Source of the DNA: an uncultured Muribaculaceae bacterium
GTDB lineage: Bacteria; Bacteroidota; Bacteroidia; Bacteroidales; Muribaculaceae
Direction: 5' to 3'
NCBI GenBank assembly: GCA_910578385.1
Contig: CAJTQV010000003.1
Location: forward strand, 7,042 to 71,041
DNA: 64,000 bases
Of this stretch, positions 40,992-49,464 are shown piece by piece. A program made the translations under genes and the position numbers. Under the pieces are notes generated by a model. That model was not told the DNA's origin and made no database searches. It was given only the letters and a program-made list of their open reading frames with translations. The first letter of the stretch is position 1. Each line of letters opens with the position of its first letter.

Positions 40992-43019
40992 ATGGACGTA
41001 AAAGTAATGAACTCGGCCGCCGACAATCTGCGCGTGCTGATCACCGAAATGGTCGAAAAGTCCAATTCGGGACATCCCGGCGGCGCCTTAGGTGCAGCTG
41101 ATTTCATCAATGTTCTCTATTCTAAGTTTTTGGTCTACGATCCCGAGGATCCGAAGTGGTTCGCCCGCGACAGGTTCTTCCTCGATCCCGGCCACATGTC
41201 GCCCATGCTCTACAGCGTGCTCGCCCTCGCCGGCAAGTTCTCCATGAATGACCTTCAGAACTTCCGCCAGTGGGGCAGCGTGACTCCCGGTCACCCCGAG
41301 CTCGACGTGGAACGCGGCATAGAGAACTCGTCAGGTCCCCTCGGTCAGGGACATGTAATGGCTGTCGGATGCGCTATCGCCGAGCGTTTCTTCGCTTCAC
41401 GTTTCGGCGAGGTTGTTGCTCACAAGACCTACGCGTTCATATCCGACGGCGGTATCCAGGAAGAAGTCTCGCAGGGTGCGGGACGTATTGCCGGACACCT
41501 GGGTCTGCATAATCTCATCATGTTCTACGACTCGAACAACGTGCAGCTCTCAACCAAGGTCGACGCCGTCGATACCGAGGATGTAGCCGCCAAGTATCGT
41601 GCCTGGGACTGGAATGTTCTCGAAGTTGACGGTTCGGACCCGATGGCTATCGCCGGCGCGCTGAAGGTGGCGGTCGAGGAGCGCGAGCGTCCGACCCTTA
41701 TCATAGGCCACACGGTGATGGCGAAATCAGTTCTCGCCAATGACGGCTCTTCTCTCGAAGGTGCAGTCTCGACCCATGGCCAGCCCCTTTCGAAGGCCGG
41801 GGCCGACATCGCGGCTACCGTGCGCAATATGGGTGGTGACCCGGAGAACCCCTGGGTTATACGTCCGGAGGTGCAGAAACTCTACGAGGAGCGTGCCGAG
41901 GAGCTGAAAGGCATCGTTGCCAAGCGTCGCGCGGAGTTTGACCGTTGGGCGGAAGAGAATCCCGCACAGGCCGAACTGCTGAAGAGCTACGAGAGCATGG
42001 AGCTTCCGGAACTCGACTGGAGCAACGTCGAATTCAAACCCAACCAGCCCACACGAGTGGCTTCTGCCGCATGTCTCGGTTTCCTTGCCGAGCACGTGGG
42101 TAATATGATAGTATCGAGCGCGGACCTTGCCAACAGTGACAAGACCGACGGCTTCCTAAAGAAGACCGGTGAGCTCGTCAAGAATAATTTCTCGGGCGGT
42201 TTCCTTCAGGCCGGTGTGGCTGAGCTGACGATGGCTTGCCTCATGAACGGTATCGTGCTTCATGGAGGCATGTACGCGGCTTGCGGCACATTCTTCGTGT
42301 TCAGCGACTATATGAAGCCCGCCATCCGCATGGCTGCCCTTATGGAGCTTCCGGTGAAGTTCGTCTACTCGCACGACTCTTTCCGTGTCGGCGAGGATGG
42401 CCCGACCCACGAGCCTATAGAGCATGAGGCACAGATCCGTCTGCTGGAACAGATGTCGAACTTCAGTGGCCGTCCATCTGTGCTTGTCATCCGTCCTGCC
42501 GACGGAGCCGAGACAGTGGCCGCCTACAAGATGGCCATGGAGAATGACAAGACTCCTACGGTGCTCATCTTCTCGCGTCAGAATCTTGAGGACCTGCCGG
42601 GAGAGAACCGCCGCGACGAGGCCATGAAAGCCTGCAAGGGTGGTTACGTGCTCCGCGAGGCCGAGAATCCTGATGTTGTCCTCGTGGCCAACGGAAGCGA
42701 CGTCATGCTCCTTCTCCACGCTGCTGAGGAACTTGCAGCCGACGGAGTGCGCGCACAGGTTGTGTCGATGCCGTCGATTGGCCTCTTCCTCACACAGCCC
42801 GAGGAGTACCGTCAGAGCGTGCTCCCCGAGGGTGTGAAGAGATTCGGTCTGACATCCGGACTTCCTTCGGTGCTTTATCCTGTAATGGCCGGTAAGTTCG
42901 AGGTTATGGGTCTGGAACGTTTCGGCGCATCGGCTCCGGCGAAAGTGCTTGAAGAGAAATTCGGCTACACTGTGCCTAACGTGACGGCGCGTATCCGCGA
43001 ATTTCTTGCAAAGAAGTGA
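40992..43019 (+). CDS. tkt: Transketolase
   Basis: A 675-residue thiamine-diphosphate enzyme of the non-oxidative pentose phosphate pathway. Features: SNSGHPGGALGAADF near residue 25-39, SVTPGHPELD, the ThDP/Mg site AFISDGGIQEEVSQGAGRIAGHLGLHNLIMFYDSNNVQ (about 150-190), the pyrimidine domain with VFSDYMKPAIRMAALM and FVYSHDSFRVGEDGPTHEPIEH (about 440-480), and a C-terminal domain from 545. It is single-chain full length. Preceded by its own promoter; the 363 bp after it contain repeats and a candidate small RNA. Confidence 0.97.
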   Translation: MDVKVMNSAADNLRVLITEMVEKSNSGHPGGALGAADFINVLYSKFLVYDPEDPKWFARDRFFLDPGHMSPMLYSVLALAGKFSMNDLQNFRQWGSVTPGHPELDVERGIENSSGPLGQGHVMAVGCAIAERFFASRFGEVVAHKTYAFISDGGIQEEVSQGAGRIAGHLGLHNLIMFYDSNNVQLSTKVDAVDTEDVAAKYRAWDWNVLEVDGSDPMAIAGALKVAVEERERPTLIIGHTVMAKSVLANDGSSLEGAVSTHGQPLSKAGADIAATVRNMGGDPENPWVIRPEVQKLYEERAEELKGIVAKRRAEFDRWAEENPAQAELLKSYESMELPELDWSNVEFKPNQPTRVASAACLGFLAEHVGNMIVSSADLANSDKTDGFLKKTGELVKNNFSGGFLQAGVAELTMACLMNGIVLHGGMYAACGTFFVFSDYMKPAIRMAALMELPVKFVYSHDSFRVGEDGPTHEPIEHEAQIRLLEQMSNFSGRPSVLVIRPADGAETVAAYKMAMENDKTPTVLIFSRQNLEDLPGENRRDEAMKACKGGYVLREAENPDVVLVANGSDVMLLLHAAEELAADGVRAQVVSMPSIGLFLTQPEEYRQSVLPEGVKRFGLTSGLPSVLYPVMAGKFEVMGLERFGASAPAKVLEEKFGYTVPNVTARIREFLAKK

Positions 43020-43050
43020 TGATTAAGCCGTGAAATAAGAAAAAATTTCA

Positions 43051-43095
43051 GAAAGAAATAACATTTCAGGCAAGAAAGAAGTAACATTTCTGCAA
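43051..43095. repeat. Tandem duplication of about 22 bp downstream of tkt
   Basis: Two copies (43051-43073 and 43074-43095) of a unit built as GAAAGAA(A/G)TAACATTTC plus a GCAA end. They differ by one substitution and two small differences at the end. Confidence 0.6.
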
Positions 43096-43146
43096 AGAAA
43101 TAAGAGATAAAACAGACAAAACCTCCAAAATACTTAATTTTAGGTA

Positions 43147-43177
43147 TTGCGAGGGTAGGCGATAAGTAGTAATTTTG
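43147..43177 (+). promoter_or_regulatory. Orphan promoter downstream of tkt
   Basis: TTG (43147-43149), 20-nt spacer, TAATTTTG (43170-43177): a full consensus match that points right, where no plus-strand protein gene follows before 48.6 kb. Confidence 0.65.
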
Positions 43178-43183
43178 CAATGT

Positions 43184-43330
43184 GAAAAGGATAAAACCTA
43201 AAAGATCTGAAAAGACTTTTAAGATTTGGAATCTGTTAGGAAAAATCTATGTAACCACATAAAATATTACTCGTAAGCCAAATTGATTTAAGGGAGGCAT
43301 TTCCGTTGATGGATGTGCCTCCCTGCTCTT
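43184..43330 (+). ncRNA. Candidate small RNA between tkt and the RluA-type gene
   Basis: Bounded by the orphan promoter at 43147-43177 and a hairpin AGGGAGGCA (43291-43299) / TGCCTCCCT (43316-43324). Transcript of about 140 nt. The 5' half could fold with CCTAA pairing with TTAGG around an AAGA/CTTTT-rich stem. No open reading frame of note lies inside. No known RNA family is recognised. The T-run after the hairpin is poor. Confidence 0.4.
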
Positions 43331-43350
43331 TGTATACCAGCCGAATGTGG

Positions 43351-43371
43351 GGACGCACGGCTCGTGCGTCC
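43351..43371. repeat. Dispersed palindromic element, copy 1
   Basis: GGACGCACGG, one-base centre region, then CGTGCGTCC: an almost perfect 21-bp palindrome. The same element, one base different, is at 52685-52705. Both are intergenic and both are flanked on the left by TGTGG/GTAGG-type bases. Confidence 0.75.
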
Positions 43372-43382
43372 GCCGTGACGGA

Positions 43383-44027
43383 TTAAAATCCGATCGAGGG
43401 GATTTCGATGTCGATGGGTTGCTTGCTTACGGGGTGGGTGAATCGGATGCGGTATGCCTGGAGCGAAATTCCTCCGTCGCGGTTGCTGCGTCTCGCTCCA
43501 TATTTGAGGTCACCCTTTATGGGGTGTCCCATGGCGGATAGCTGGGCGCGGATCTGGTGCTTGCGGCCTGTAAGCAGATTTATCTCAAGCAGCGTGTAGC
43601 GGTCGCCACGCTCCACCGTGCGGTATTCCAGACGCGAAAGCTTGGCCTCCGGATTACGGCTGTCGCTGATGAAAGTCTTGTTGATACGGCCGTCAGAAAC
43701 AAGGTAATTCTCCAGCAGGGCCTCCGGCTTTTCCGGATGTCCTTCCACGATAGCGCGGTAAGTCTTGTGTATCTCACCCTCGCGCAACATCTTGTTGAGC
43801 CGTTCCAGAGCCTTGGAGGTGCGGGCGAATATCACCAGTCCCGATACAGGCCGGTCAATGCGGTGTACCACGCCGCAGAACACATTTCCCGGCTTGTTGT
43901 ACTTCTCGCGGATATAATCCTTGACAAACTCCGACAACGGCTTATCGCCCGTCTTGTCCCCCTGCACAATCTCCCCCGCCATCTTATTGACCACAATAAT
44001 GTGGTTATCCTCATAAACTACCTCCAT
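43383..44027 (-). CDS. RluA-family 23S rRNA/tRNA pseudouridine synthase
   Basis: A 214-residue pseudouridine synthase with the catalytic aspartate D58 in VVHRIDRPVSGLV, then ARTSKALERLN, TYRAIVEG and LLTGRKHQIRAQLSAMGHPIKGDLKYGA. No S4 domain at the N-terminus, so it is of the short RluA/TruC-like type; the exact target base cannot be assigned. Promoter: minus-strand TTG (44082-44080), 19-nt spacer, TAATTTTG (44060-44053). Confidence 0.93.
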   Translation of the reverse strand: MEVVYEDNHIIVVNKMAGEIVQGDKTGDKPLSEFVKDYIREKYNKPGNVFCGVVHRIDRPVSGLVIFARTSKALERLNKMLREGEIHKTYRAIVEGHPEKPEALLENYLVSDGRINKTFISDSRNPEAKLSRLEYRTVERGDRYTLLEINLLTGRKHQIRAQLSAMGHPIKGDLKYGARRSNRDGGISLQAYRIRFTHPVSKQPIDIEIPSIGF

Positions 44028-44052
44028 AATCGAGCAACATTAAATTCAACTA

Positions 44053-44082
44053 CAAAATTAATCAAACTTCCGCAAACCACAA
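44053..44082 (-). promoter_or_regulatory. Promoter of the RluA-type gene
   Basis: Minus strand TTG (44082-44080), 19 nt, TAATTTTG (44060-44053); full consensus. Confidence 0.65.
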
Positions 44083-44161
44083 TAACAGCGGTCGCATAGG
44101 CCTCACGGCATACTCCCACTAACAGTCACGATTCCCGGGCTACTTTAGTCATGATGCGCAG

Positions 44162-44209
44162 ACAATCCCCGCATTCCTTTGCATATCTTGCAAGGGAAAC
44201 GGGGATTGT
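44162..44209 (-). terminator. Hairpin after the LRR gene
   Basis: ACAATCCCCG (44162-44171) and CGGGGATTGT (44200-44209), with an inner CCTTTGCA/TGCAAGG stem. It lies 30 bp past the LRR stop. No T-run on the minus strand. Confidence 0.55.
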
Positions 44210-44238
44210 GCAATGTGTGAACCGTATTGAGAAAATTA

Positions 44239-47200
44239 TTATTTGGCGATTTTATGTGACTGTCCGTTTTGCAGCACTATATAAATTCCTGACGACAACC
44301 TATCAAAGTTTTCTGTCACGTCAATCCCTTGTAGTGTGATTACCTTGAATGGCTTGGAATAATCAACCATTTGTTTAGACGGAAAATCCTCAACTTCAAT
44401 AGATTCAATTCCACTCAGTGTATAGTTGACTTTACATACTGCAATCGGGGTGTTGGCGTATAGTGTGTAAGCGCGTATATCAAGAGATCCTCGTTGTTGT
44501 GCAGCTTCCATTTCACGGGTCTTTCCATTCTGGTTTCCCGATGTTCCAATAAAAGTCACCAGTCCGTCCCCATCAACAGTTGCAATGGATGGATCTGATG
44601 ATTCCCAAAGAATAGTCTGTAAAGTTGCATTGTCTGGCGATATAGCAGCTGTAAGTTGGATGGGCACACCCTCCTCGATATCAATACTGTTGTAACTTAT
44701 GGAAACTTTATCGGCCTCGATAAGGTCATAGTTGCTGAATCGGTACCAGCAGTTTGGATTGTTCTCGTAGCTCTCCCTGCATCCCGGTGTAACGAACAAA
44801 GACCCTCCATACCAGCTGAAAGTGTTATTGTAGGCGGTAGGGGGCGTGATCGCTGTAACATATATGTTTTCAACTCCATTGCAACCGTCAAATACATATT
44901 GTCCCACACGTTCGATTCCGGCACCGATTGTTATTTTCGTGATGTTGTTGTTGCGGAAAGCATAATTGCGGATATCTTTGACATTCGAAGGAATGATGAC
45001 CTCAGAGAGATTGCAATTCGAAAATGCGCTCGAACCTATGATTTCAAGATTTGTCCCAAGTTTAAGGTCTGTTAGTTTCTTCGCCCCAAAAAATGCGCTA
45101 TATGGACCCACAATTTTTACAAGATTTCCAATGGTGAGTGATTGAAGGGAATCGATTGCGCAGATTGGAGTTACAACAGGTGCTTCATACATGGCACCAT
45201 CATCATCTATTTCTTCATCTGGTCTAATGCTGTTGATATCCGTAGGTCGCCCAATGTATAACTTTGACGGATATGCACCATGGAACATTTTCAGTCGCTG
45301 CCATAGGTATGCTTTACTGTTATCGGTTGATCCATTTTCTGGCAGCGGAATAAGCGGCTTTTCAGTATCGGCAAGTTTTATGTATTCTAAAGAGTCACAG
45401 TTGATGAATGCATTCTGGTAAATTTTATCAAGGCTTGCCGGAAGGGTTATTTCTTTTAGAGAAGCGCAACTGTTAAATGCTCCCGAATGAATCTCTTCAA
45501 GTCCTTCAGGTAATTTTAACTGTGTAAGGTTGTTATCATATGCAAATGCATTGGAACCGATATATTTCAAAGATGTTGGCAATTCTGCAGATTGTAAAGA
45601 CTTACATTGGTAAAAGGCTGATGAGGAGATATATTCTAATCCATAAGAGAAACTGATATGCTCAATGGCACTTTTATAGAAGGCGTTTTGTTCAATCTTT
45701 TTTAAAGAGGATGGGAACTTGATTTTTGCGAGACTTGAACAGTTCTGAAAAGTTGCTGATTTTATGGTTTGAGGACCTTCTGTAAAAATGGCTTCTTTTA
45801 AATTTGAGCAGTTGTTGAAAGCATGTTGCCCAATTTCTTTGATATTGTGAAAAAGGTTTATGGTCTCGATAGAGATGCATTCTCCAAAGGCTGAAATTCC
45901 GATGTTTTCGAGTGAGTGCGGGAAATCAAAGTCTTTGAGTGCCGTGCAATGGTAAAAAGCCTTTGTTCCTATATACTTCAGAGAATTGGGAAGTATTATC
46001 TTTTCAAGACTTGTATCGGATGCGAATGCTTCTCGTTCTATTCCAGACACGTTGTAGAAAACAGTTCCGGCTTCTGTTTCAACCGGTATGCGACTCGGAA
46101 ATGATAGCGTAGAAGTCGGAGTAGCAGAGATTTTACCTAAAAGCATTGCTTCTTTGGAATCTTCATAAACTCTGTAGCGATATATCTCGTCATCATAGTC
46201 ATATGGGGTTGTCCCGGAAAGTGTTTTGAGTTTCAAATTACAATATGGAAATGATTCTGCATATACCATCATTGAGCCATCAGGAACAATGCAGACAATT
46301 TCCGGAGAAGGTGACATACCTTCTCCAGCAGCCTCTTGATTACCTACATTTGCCGGTGGTATCTTGGAATTAAACTGCATTGAAGGAGGGTAAGTTTGTC
46401 CGCCAGCCCAAAAGAATGTATTTACAGATTCGGGGATGCTGATGAATTGCAATTCAGGATTGCCATAAAATGAGTATCCAATATATTCCAATGAATTTGG
46501 CAGAGAAATGTTTTTTATGAAACTGCTGTTATTGAACCCTGCTACGGCAGTCGTACCTTCGGGAATAATGATTTCTTCGGCGGCAATATTTTCAAAGCCA
46601 CCTATATAGTTTATGTTATTGCCAAATGTGATTTTTCTAAGTGAAGGAATACGATATGCCTCTCCCTCCCCATTTGAGATTCCTTCATTATAATTGTGTG
46701 AAAATCCTGAAGCAACAAACATTCCGTCATGTAGGGTTACTTCTTCCAATGCGCACTCAGTAAATGCACCATTTATGAATATGGTAGATTTTGGAATTGA
46801 AATCTCCTTGAGGTTTCTTATTTGACTGAATGAATAGGTGATTGTTTCTAATCCTTCGGGTAAAATAATCTCGTGCAATGAGTTCAGGTTGATGAAAGAA
46901 TTATACACGTGCTTCAAAGATGAAGGTAATGTCACTGATTTCACGTCAGAAATGTTTGTTAAGCAACCCATTATCAATTCTGTCCCCTCTTTAATGGAGA
47001 AGTGTTGTGTTATGGCTGGCGTTGTAAACACCAGTGAAAGTAATTCTTCTTCCGGAAGATATGGGTAAATTGTTTGAGCAATCATTTCTGGTGTGTAGGC
47101 TGCATTATTGTAATATGTTCTTAGTAAGGATTTTAGATTGATTGAATCGTATATATATCCGTTGCCTATTTCAGCTTTGTCTGAATAATAGAAGACTGAA

Positions 47201-48045
47201 CCGTCAGCTGCAAAGGATGTTCCAGCTGGGTATCTGTAGCTGGCGCGGGCAGCTGTTATTCCGATAAAACCATGTGTGGTGTAATCGTATCCTGTTATTG
47301 TCGGAGGTAATATTGTATATAGGTTTTGGTAACCTCTATAACGGTTTCTTATGCTTGTGTATGTATCAGGAATTATAAGAGTGCCTTCCACGGCCCAAGA
47401 AACAAAAAGCAACTGCCTCCCGTAATCAGTTTCTACGTACAGGCAATCTCCATCCCATTTTGCATGTTCTTGGTAGCTCTGAACTGTTGCATTGGCAGTA
47501 GAACTTAATTTGAGTGACTGCGGGGAGATTATTAAAGGCCTCCCCTTATAATATGGGTTGAATACTTCGCGGAGTTGGTTCGTTTGCCCCAACTGTCTCA
47601 GACTTTTGGGTAAATAGACATAGGTTGGAGTTTTTGTGTCTTGATCATCAGAACGCCCTCTGAATGCGTGGCTTCCGATTTCCTCCACCCCATCTTCAGG
47701 TAGCATCAGGTATTCGATATTGGTATTCTGGAATGCCTCGGATTGGATAACTTTGACCGAGGCTGGGATTTCATTATGAACGAATTTCGTGTTTGTGAAT
47801 TGACAGTCCTTGAAACTCGAGGCTCCAATTTCAACTACTGTATAGTCGCTCGTCCCATCTGAGACATTCTCCGGAATTCTTAATTCGCCAGTGAAGTTTT
47901 CAGAGGTCGCACCTCCTTCGCGAGTCCTGCAAGTCTTGAGTGTGTCGTCGATTACGGTATACCAGATTCCACCTGCTTCAAAATCGCGAGACAGCATAAT
48001 CAGGCATGAAAATGCCATCATTGTTAGAATGACAAGTTTTTTCAT
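44239..48045 (-). CDS. BspA-type leucine-rich-repeat surface protein with T9SS-like tail
   Basis: A 1268-residue exported protein. The ATG at 48045 is chosen because it opens a proper signal peptide (MKKLVILTMMAFSCLIMLS); the longer frame upstream is not protein-like. Two blocks of LRR_5 repeats with the phrase (I)-x-x-x-AF-x-x-C-x-x-L-x-x-(I/V)-x-(I/L)-P make up most of the length. They are interrupted by divergent linkers and followed by a BIG2-like Ig domain (SISYNSIDIEEGVPIQLTA to IATVDGDGLVTF). The last 50 residues (FKVITLQGIDVTENFDRLSSGIYIV) resemble a type 9 secretion sorting domain. Probable surface adhesin or host-binding protein. It is AT-richer than its neighbours. Confidence 0.88.
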   Translation of the reverse strand: MKKLVILTMMAFSCLIMLSRDFEAGGIWYTVIDDTLKTCRTREGGATSENFTGELRIPENVSDGTSDYTVVEIGASSFKDCQFTNTKFVHNEIPASVKVIQSEAFQNTNIEYLMLPEDGVEEIGSHAFRGRSDDQDTKTPTYVYLPKSLRQLGQTNQLREVFNPYYKGRPLIISPQSLKLSSTANATVQSYQEHAKWDGDCLYVETDYGRQLLFVSWAVEGTLIIPDTYTSIRNRYRGYQNLYTILPPTITGYDYTTHGFIGITAARASYRYPAGTSFAADGSVFYYSDKAEIGNGYIYDSINLKSLLRTYYNNAAYTPEMIAQTIYPYLPEEELLSLVFTTPAITQHFSIKEGTELIMGCLTNISDVKSVTLPSSLKHVYNSFINLNSLHEIILPEGLETITYSFSQIRNLKEISIPKSTIFINGAFTECALEEVTLHDGMFVASGFSHNYNEGISNGEGEAYRIPSLRKITFGNNINYIGGFENIAAEEIIIPEGTTAVAGFNNSSFIKNISLPNSLEYIGYSFYGNPELQFISIPESVNTFFWAGGQTYPPSMQFNSKIPPANVGNQEAAGEGMSPSPEIVCIVPDGSMMVYAESFPYCNLKLKTLSGTTPYDYDDEIYRYRVYEDSKEAMLLGKISATPTSTLSFPSRIPVETEAGTVFYNVSGIEREAFASDTSLEKIILPNSLKYIGTKAFYHCTALKDFDFPHSLENIGISAFGECISIETINLFHNIKEIGQHAFNNCSNLKEAIFTEGPQTIKSATFQNCSSLAKIKFPSSLKKIEQNAFYKSAIEHISFSYGLEYISSSAFYQCKSLQSAELPTSLKYIGSNAFAYDNNLTQLKLPEGLEEIHSGAFNSCASLKEITLPASLDKIYQNAFINCDSLEYIKLADTEKPLIPLPENGSTDNSKAYLWQRLKMFHGAYPSKLYIGRPTDINSIRPDEEIDDDGAMYEAPVVTPICAIDSLQSLTIGNLVKIVGPYSAFFGAKKLTDLKLGTNLEIIGSSAFSNCNLSEVIIPSNVKDIRNYAFRNNNITKITIGAGIERVGQYVFDGCNGVENIYVTAITPPTAYNNTFSWYGGSLFVTPGCRESYENNPNCWYRFSNYDLIEADKVSISYNSIDIEEGVPIQLTAAISPDNATLQTILWESSDPSIATVDGDGLVTFIGTSGNQNGKTREMEAAQQRGSLDIRAYTLYANTPIAVCKVNYTLSGIESIEVEDFPSKQMVDYSKPFKVITLQGIDVTENFDRLSSGIYIVLQNGQSHKIAK

Positions 48046-48445
48046 TTGTTTGTTTTTGCCTCCGGGCCTCCGCGTCGGCTTTAATTTATAAAAAAGAGCG
48101 TGAGTGCCGTACTTGTGCCCGTTCCAGCAGTCAGAGGCCTTCGCATTGCCCACCTTCGTCGGAACGAGCAACAGTGCAGAGGCCTCACGCACATATGTAT
48201 TTTCTACCCTTTCATAAGACATAGTGCTGCGCACATTATGAAAGGTAATATTGAATACATATCCACATAAGTCATCTACTGTTGCTGCATTCTTGACGAA
48301 GGTTTGAAAGTTGCGAAGTTTCTGACTGCCAAGAAAGAGCGTCGAGTAAACGCGTCTTATTATGTCTTGTTGCCTTATTTGGGCAACCGCACCCTCCCCA
48401 TATGCCCCTCTGGGCCTCTGCGGTAGAAATGCACTTGCAAAATAA
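48046..48445 (-). promoter_or_regulatory. Long structured 5' leader of the LRR gene
   Basis: About 390 bp with no protein gene. Seen on the plus strand: GCGTGAG (48098-48104) pairs with CTCACGC (48184-48190), enclosing CGTTCC (48120-48125)/GGAACG (48161-48166). CAGAGGCCT occurs directly twice (48132-48140, 48177-48185). GGGCCTCCGCG (48064-48074) and GGGCCTCTGCG (48412-48422) flank the region. CCGCA (48387-48391)/TGCGG (48419-48423) closes another hairpin. A weak -7-like TTATTTTG (forward 48438-48445) could start this leader. The folds suggest a regulatory RNA; no named riboswitch is recognised. Confidence 0.45.
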
Positions 48446-48567
48446 GTGAAAATTTTTTAAATTGAAAATACATGTGACTAAAAATCATCAATCTATTTTG
48501 TTTTAATTTGAGGTGTAATATGGTTTTCCTTATTTTCCCAATTAAAGTGGCTATATCTATAATTATG

Positions 48568-48601
48568 TATTTGTAAATTTGGAATATTATTTGTAAATTT
48601 G
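48568..48601 (+). promoter_or_regulatory. higBA promoter with a 20-bp direct repeat
   Basis: TATTTGTAAATTTG occurs at 48568-48581 and 48588-48601. The second copy holds the -7 box TAAATTTG (48594-48601), and the TTTG at 48570-48573 is 20 nt upstream as -33. Repeats overlapping the promoter are suited to autoregulation by the HigA antitoxin (inference). Confidence 0.6.
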
Positions 48602-48627
48602 CAATGCTGAACAGAAATTGATTTGTC

Positions 48628-48921
48628 GTGAGGATTATTACAGAGGAACCGTTGAAGAGATATATAGAAAAATATCCTGATGCGAGAGTGGCGTTGCAGG
48701 ACTGGGTCAAAACTGTAAAGGCGGCAGACTGGTCCAATTTTGCAGATGTCAAGAAGACATATAATAGTGTTGATAATGTAGGTAATCAACATTATGTGTT
48801 TAATATAAGAGGAAACCGTCATAGATTGGTCGTAGTTATTAAGTTTACAATCAAGTGGATATATATCAGGTTCATCGGCACTCACGCTGAATATGACAAG
48901 ATAGATTGTTCCACGATTTAG
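48628..48921 (+). CDS. higB: HigB-family toxin (mRNA interferase)
   Basis: A 97-residue RelE/HigB-type toxin with a GTG start. Typical blocks: AL-QDWVKTVKAADWSNFADVKKTY, VFNIRGNRHRLVVVIKF and the closing YIRFIGTHAEYDKIDCSTI. HigB cleaves mRNA at the ribosome. The toxin gene comes first and the antitoxin follows after 36 nt, the order typical of higBA. Lies in an AT-rich stretch and has its own promoter with repeat operators. Confidence 0.93.
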   Translation: MRIITEEPLKRYIEKYPDARVALQDWVKTVKAADWSNFADVKKTYNSVDNVGNQHYVFNIRGNRHRLVVVIKFTIKWIYIRFIGTHAEYDKIDCSTI

Positions 48922-48957
48922 ATTGTATACTCACACATTAAGTAAAAAGCATAACAT

Positions 48958-49323
48958 ATGACAAAGATAGAAAATGATACCCAGTATAGATGGGCTTTGC
49001 AACGTGTGGAAGAATTGCTCCCTCACGTAAAAGATGATACTCCGCTCACTGATCCTTACAGCATGGAGCTTGAATTGCTCTCAGGTTTGGTGGCAGATTA
49101 TTCGGATGAGCACTTTGCCATTGGCGAGCCCTCGTTGGTGGATATGCTCAAGTTGCGGATGTATGAGATGGGGTTGACGCAGGTGGCTCTGTCGAAGTTG
49201 CTTGGCATCAATCCGTCGCGGATCTGCGAGTATCTTTCAGGCAAGAGGGAACCGACGCTGAAACAGGCGCGTATCATGAGCCAGAAACTCAACATCGACC
49301 CGGCAATCGTGCTCGGCGTGTGA
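48958..49323 (+). CDS. higA: HigA-family antitoxin with HTH domain
   Basis: A 121-residue antitoxin. The N-terminal half wraps the toxin in relatives; the C-terminal half is an XRE-type helix-turn-helix (GLTQVALSKLLGINPSRICEYLSGKREPTLKQA, about residues 77-110). It should neutralise HigB and repress the operon through the direct repeats at the promoter. Codon use becomes GC-richer towards its 3' end. Confidence 0.93.
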   Translation: MTKIENDTQYRWALQRVEELLPHVKDDTPLTDPYSMELELLSGLVADYSDEHFAIGEPSLVDMLKLRMYEMGLTQVALSKLLGINPSRICEYLSGKREPTLKQARIMSQKLNIDPAIVLGV

Positions 49324-49436
49324 GGTGGCATGATCGTGAGAGGTGGTGTGATAGAGGCTTCCTGCTGTTTCCAATAGCAGCAAAGATTGAAATGCTGCAA
49401 GTGTACGGATAAGGGTGCGGGTCGGGGCATTCCCGG

Positions 49437-49444
49437 TAATTTTG
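49437..49444 (+). promoter_or_regulatory. -7 box before the endolysin-spanin fusion
   Basis: TAATTTTG, a perfect -7 match 20 nt before the ATG at 49465. No -33 TTG at the right distance. Confidence 0.45.
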
Positions 49445-49464
49445 GGCGATAATTCTTAAATGTA

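Noticed and set aside
42965..43180. Minus-strand frame at the tkt 3' end
   Set aside because: Overlaps tkt and an AT-rich repeat; no promoter, low-complexity product.
48046..48234. N-terminal extension of the LRR frame by 63 residues
   Set aside because: No signal-peptide or protein character; the sequence folds as RNA and a proper signal peptide begins at 48045.
48375..48752. Minus-strand frame before higB
   Set aside because: Overlaps the higBA promoter and the LRR leader; no plausible start or family.
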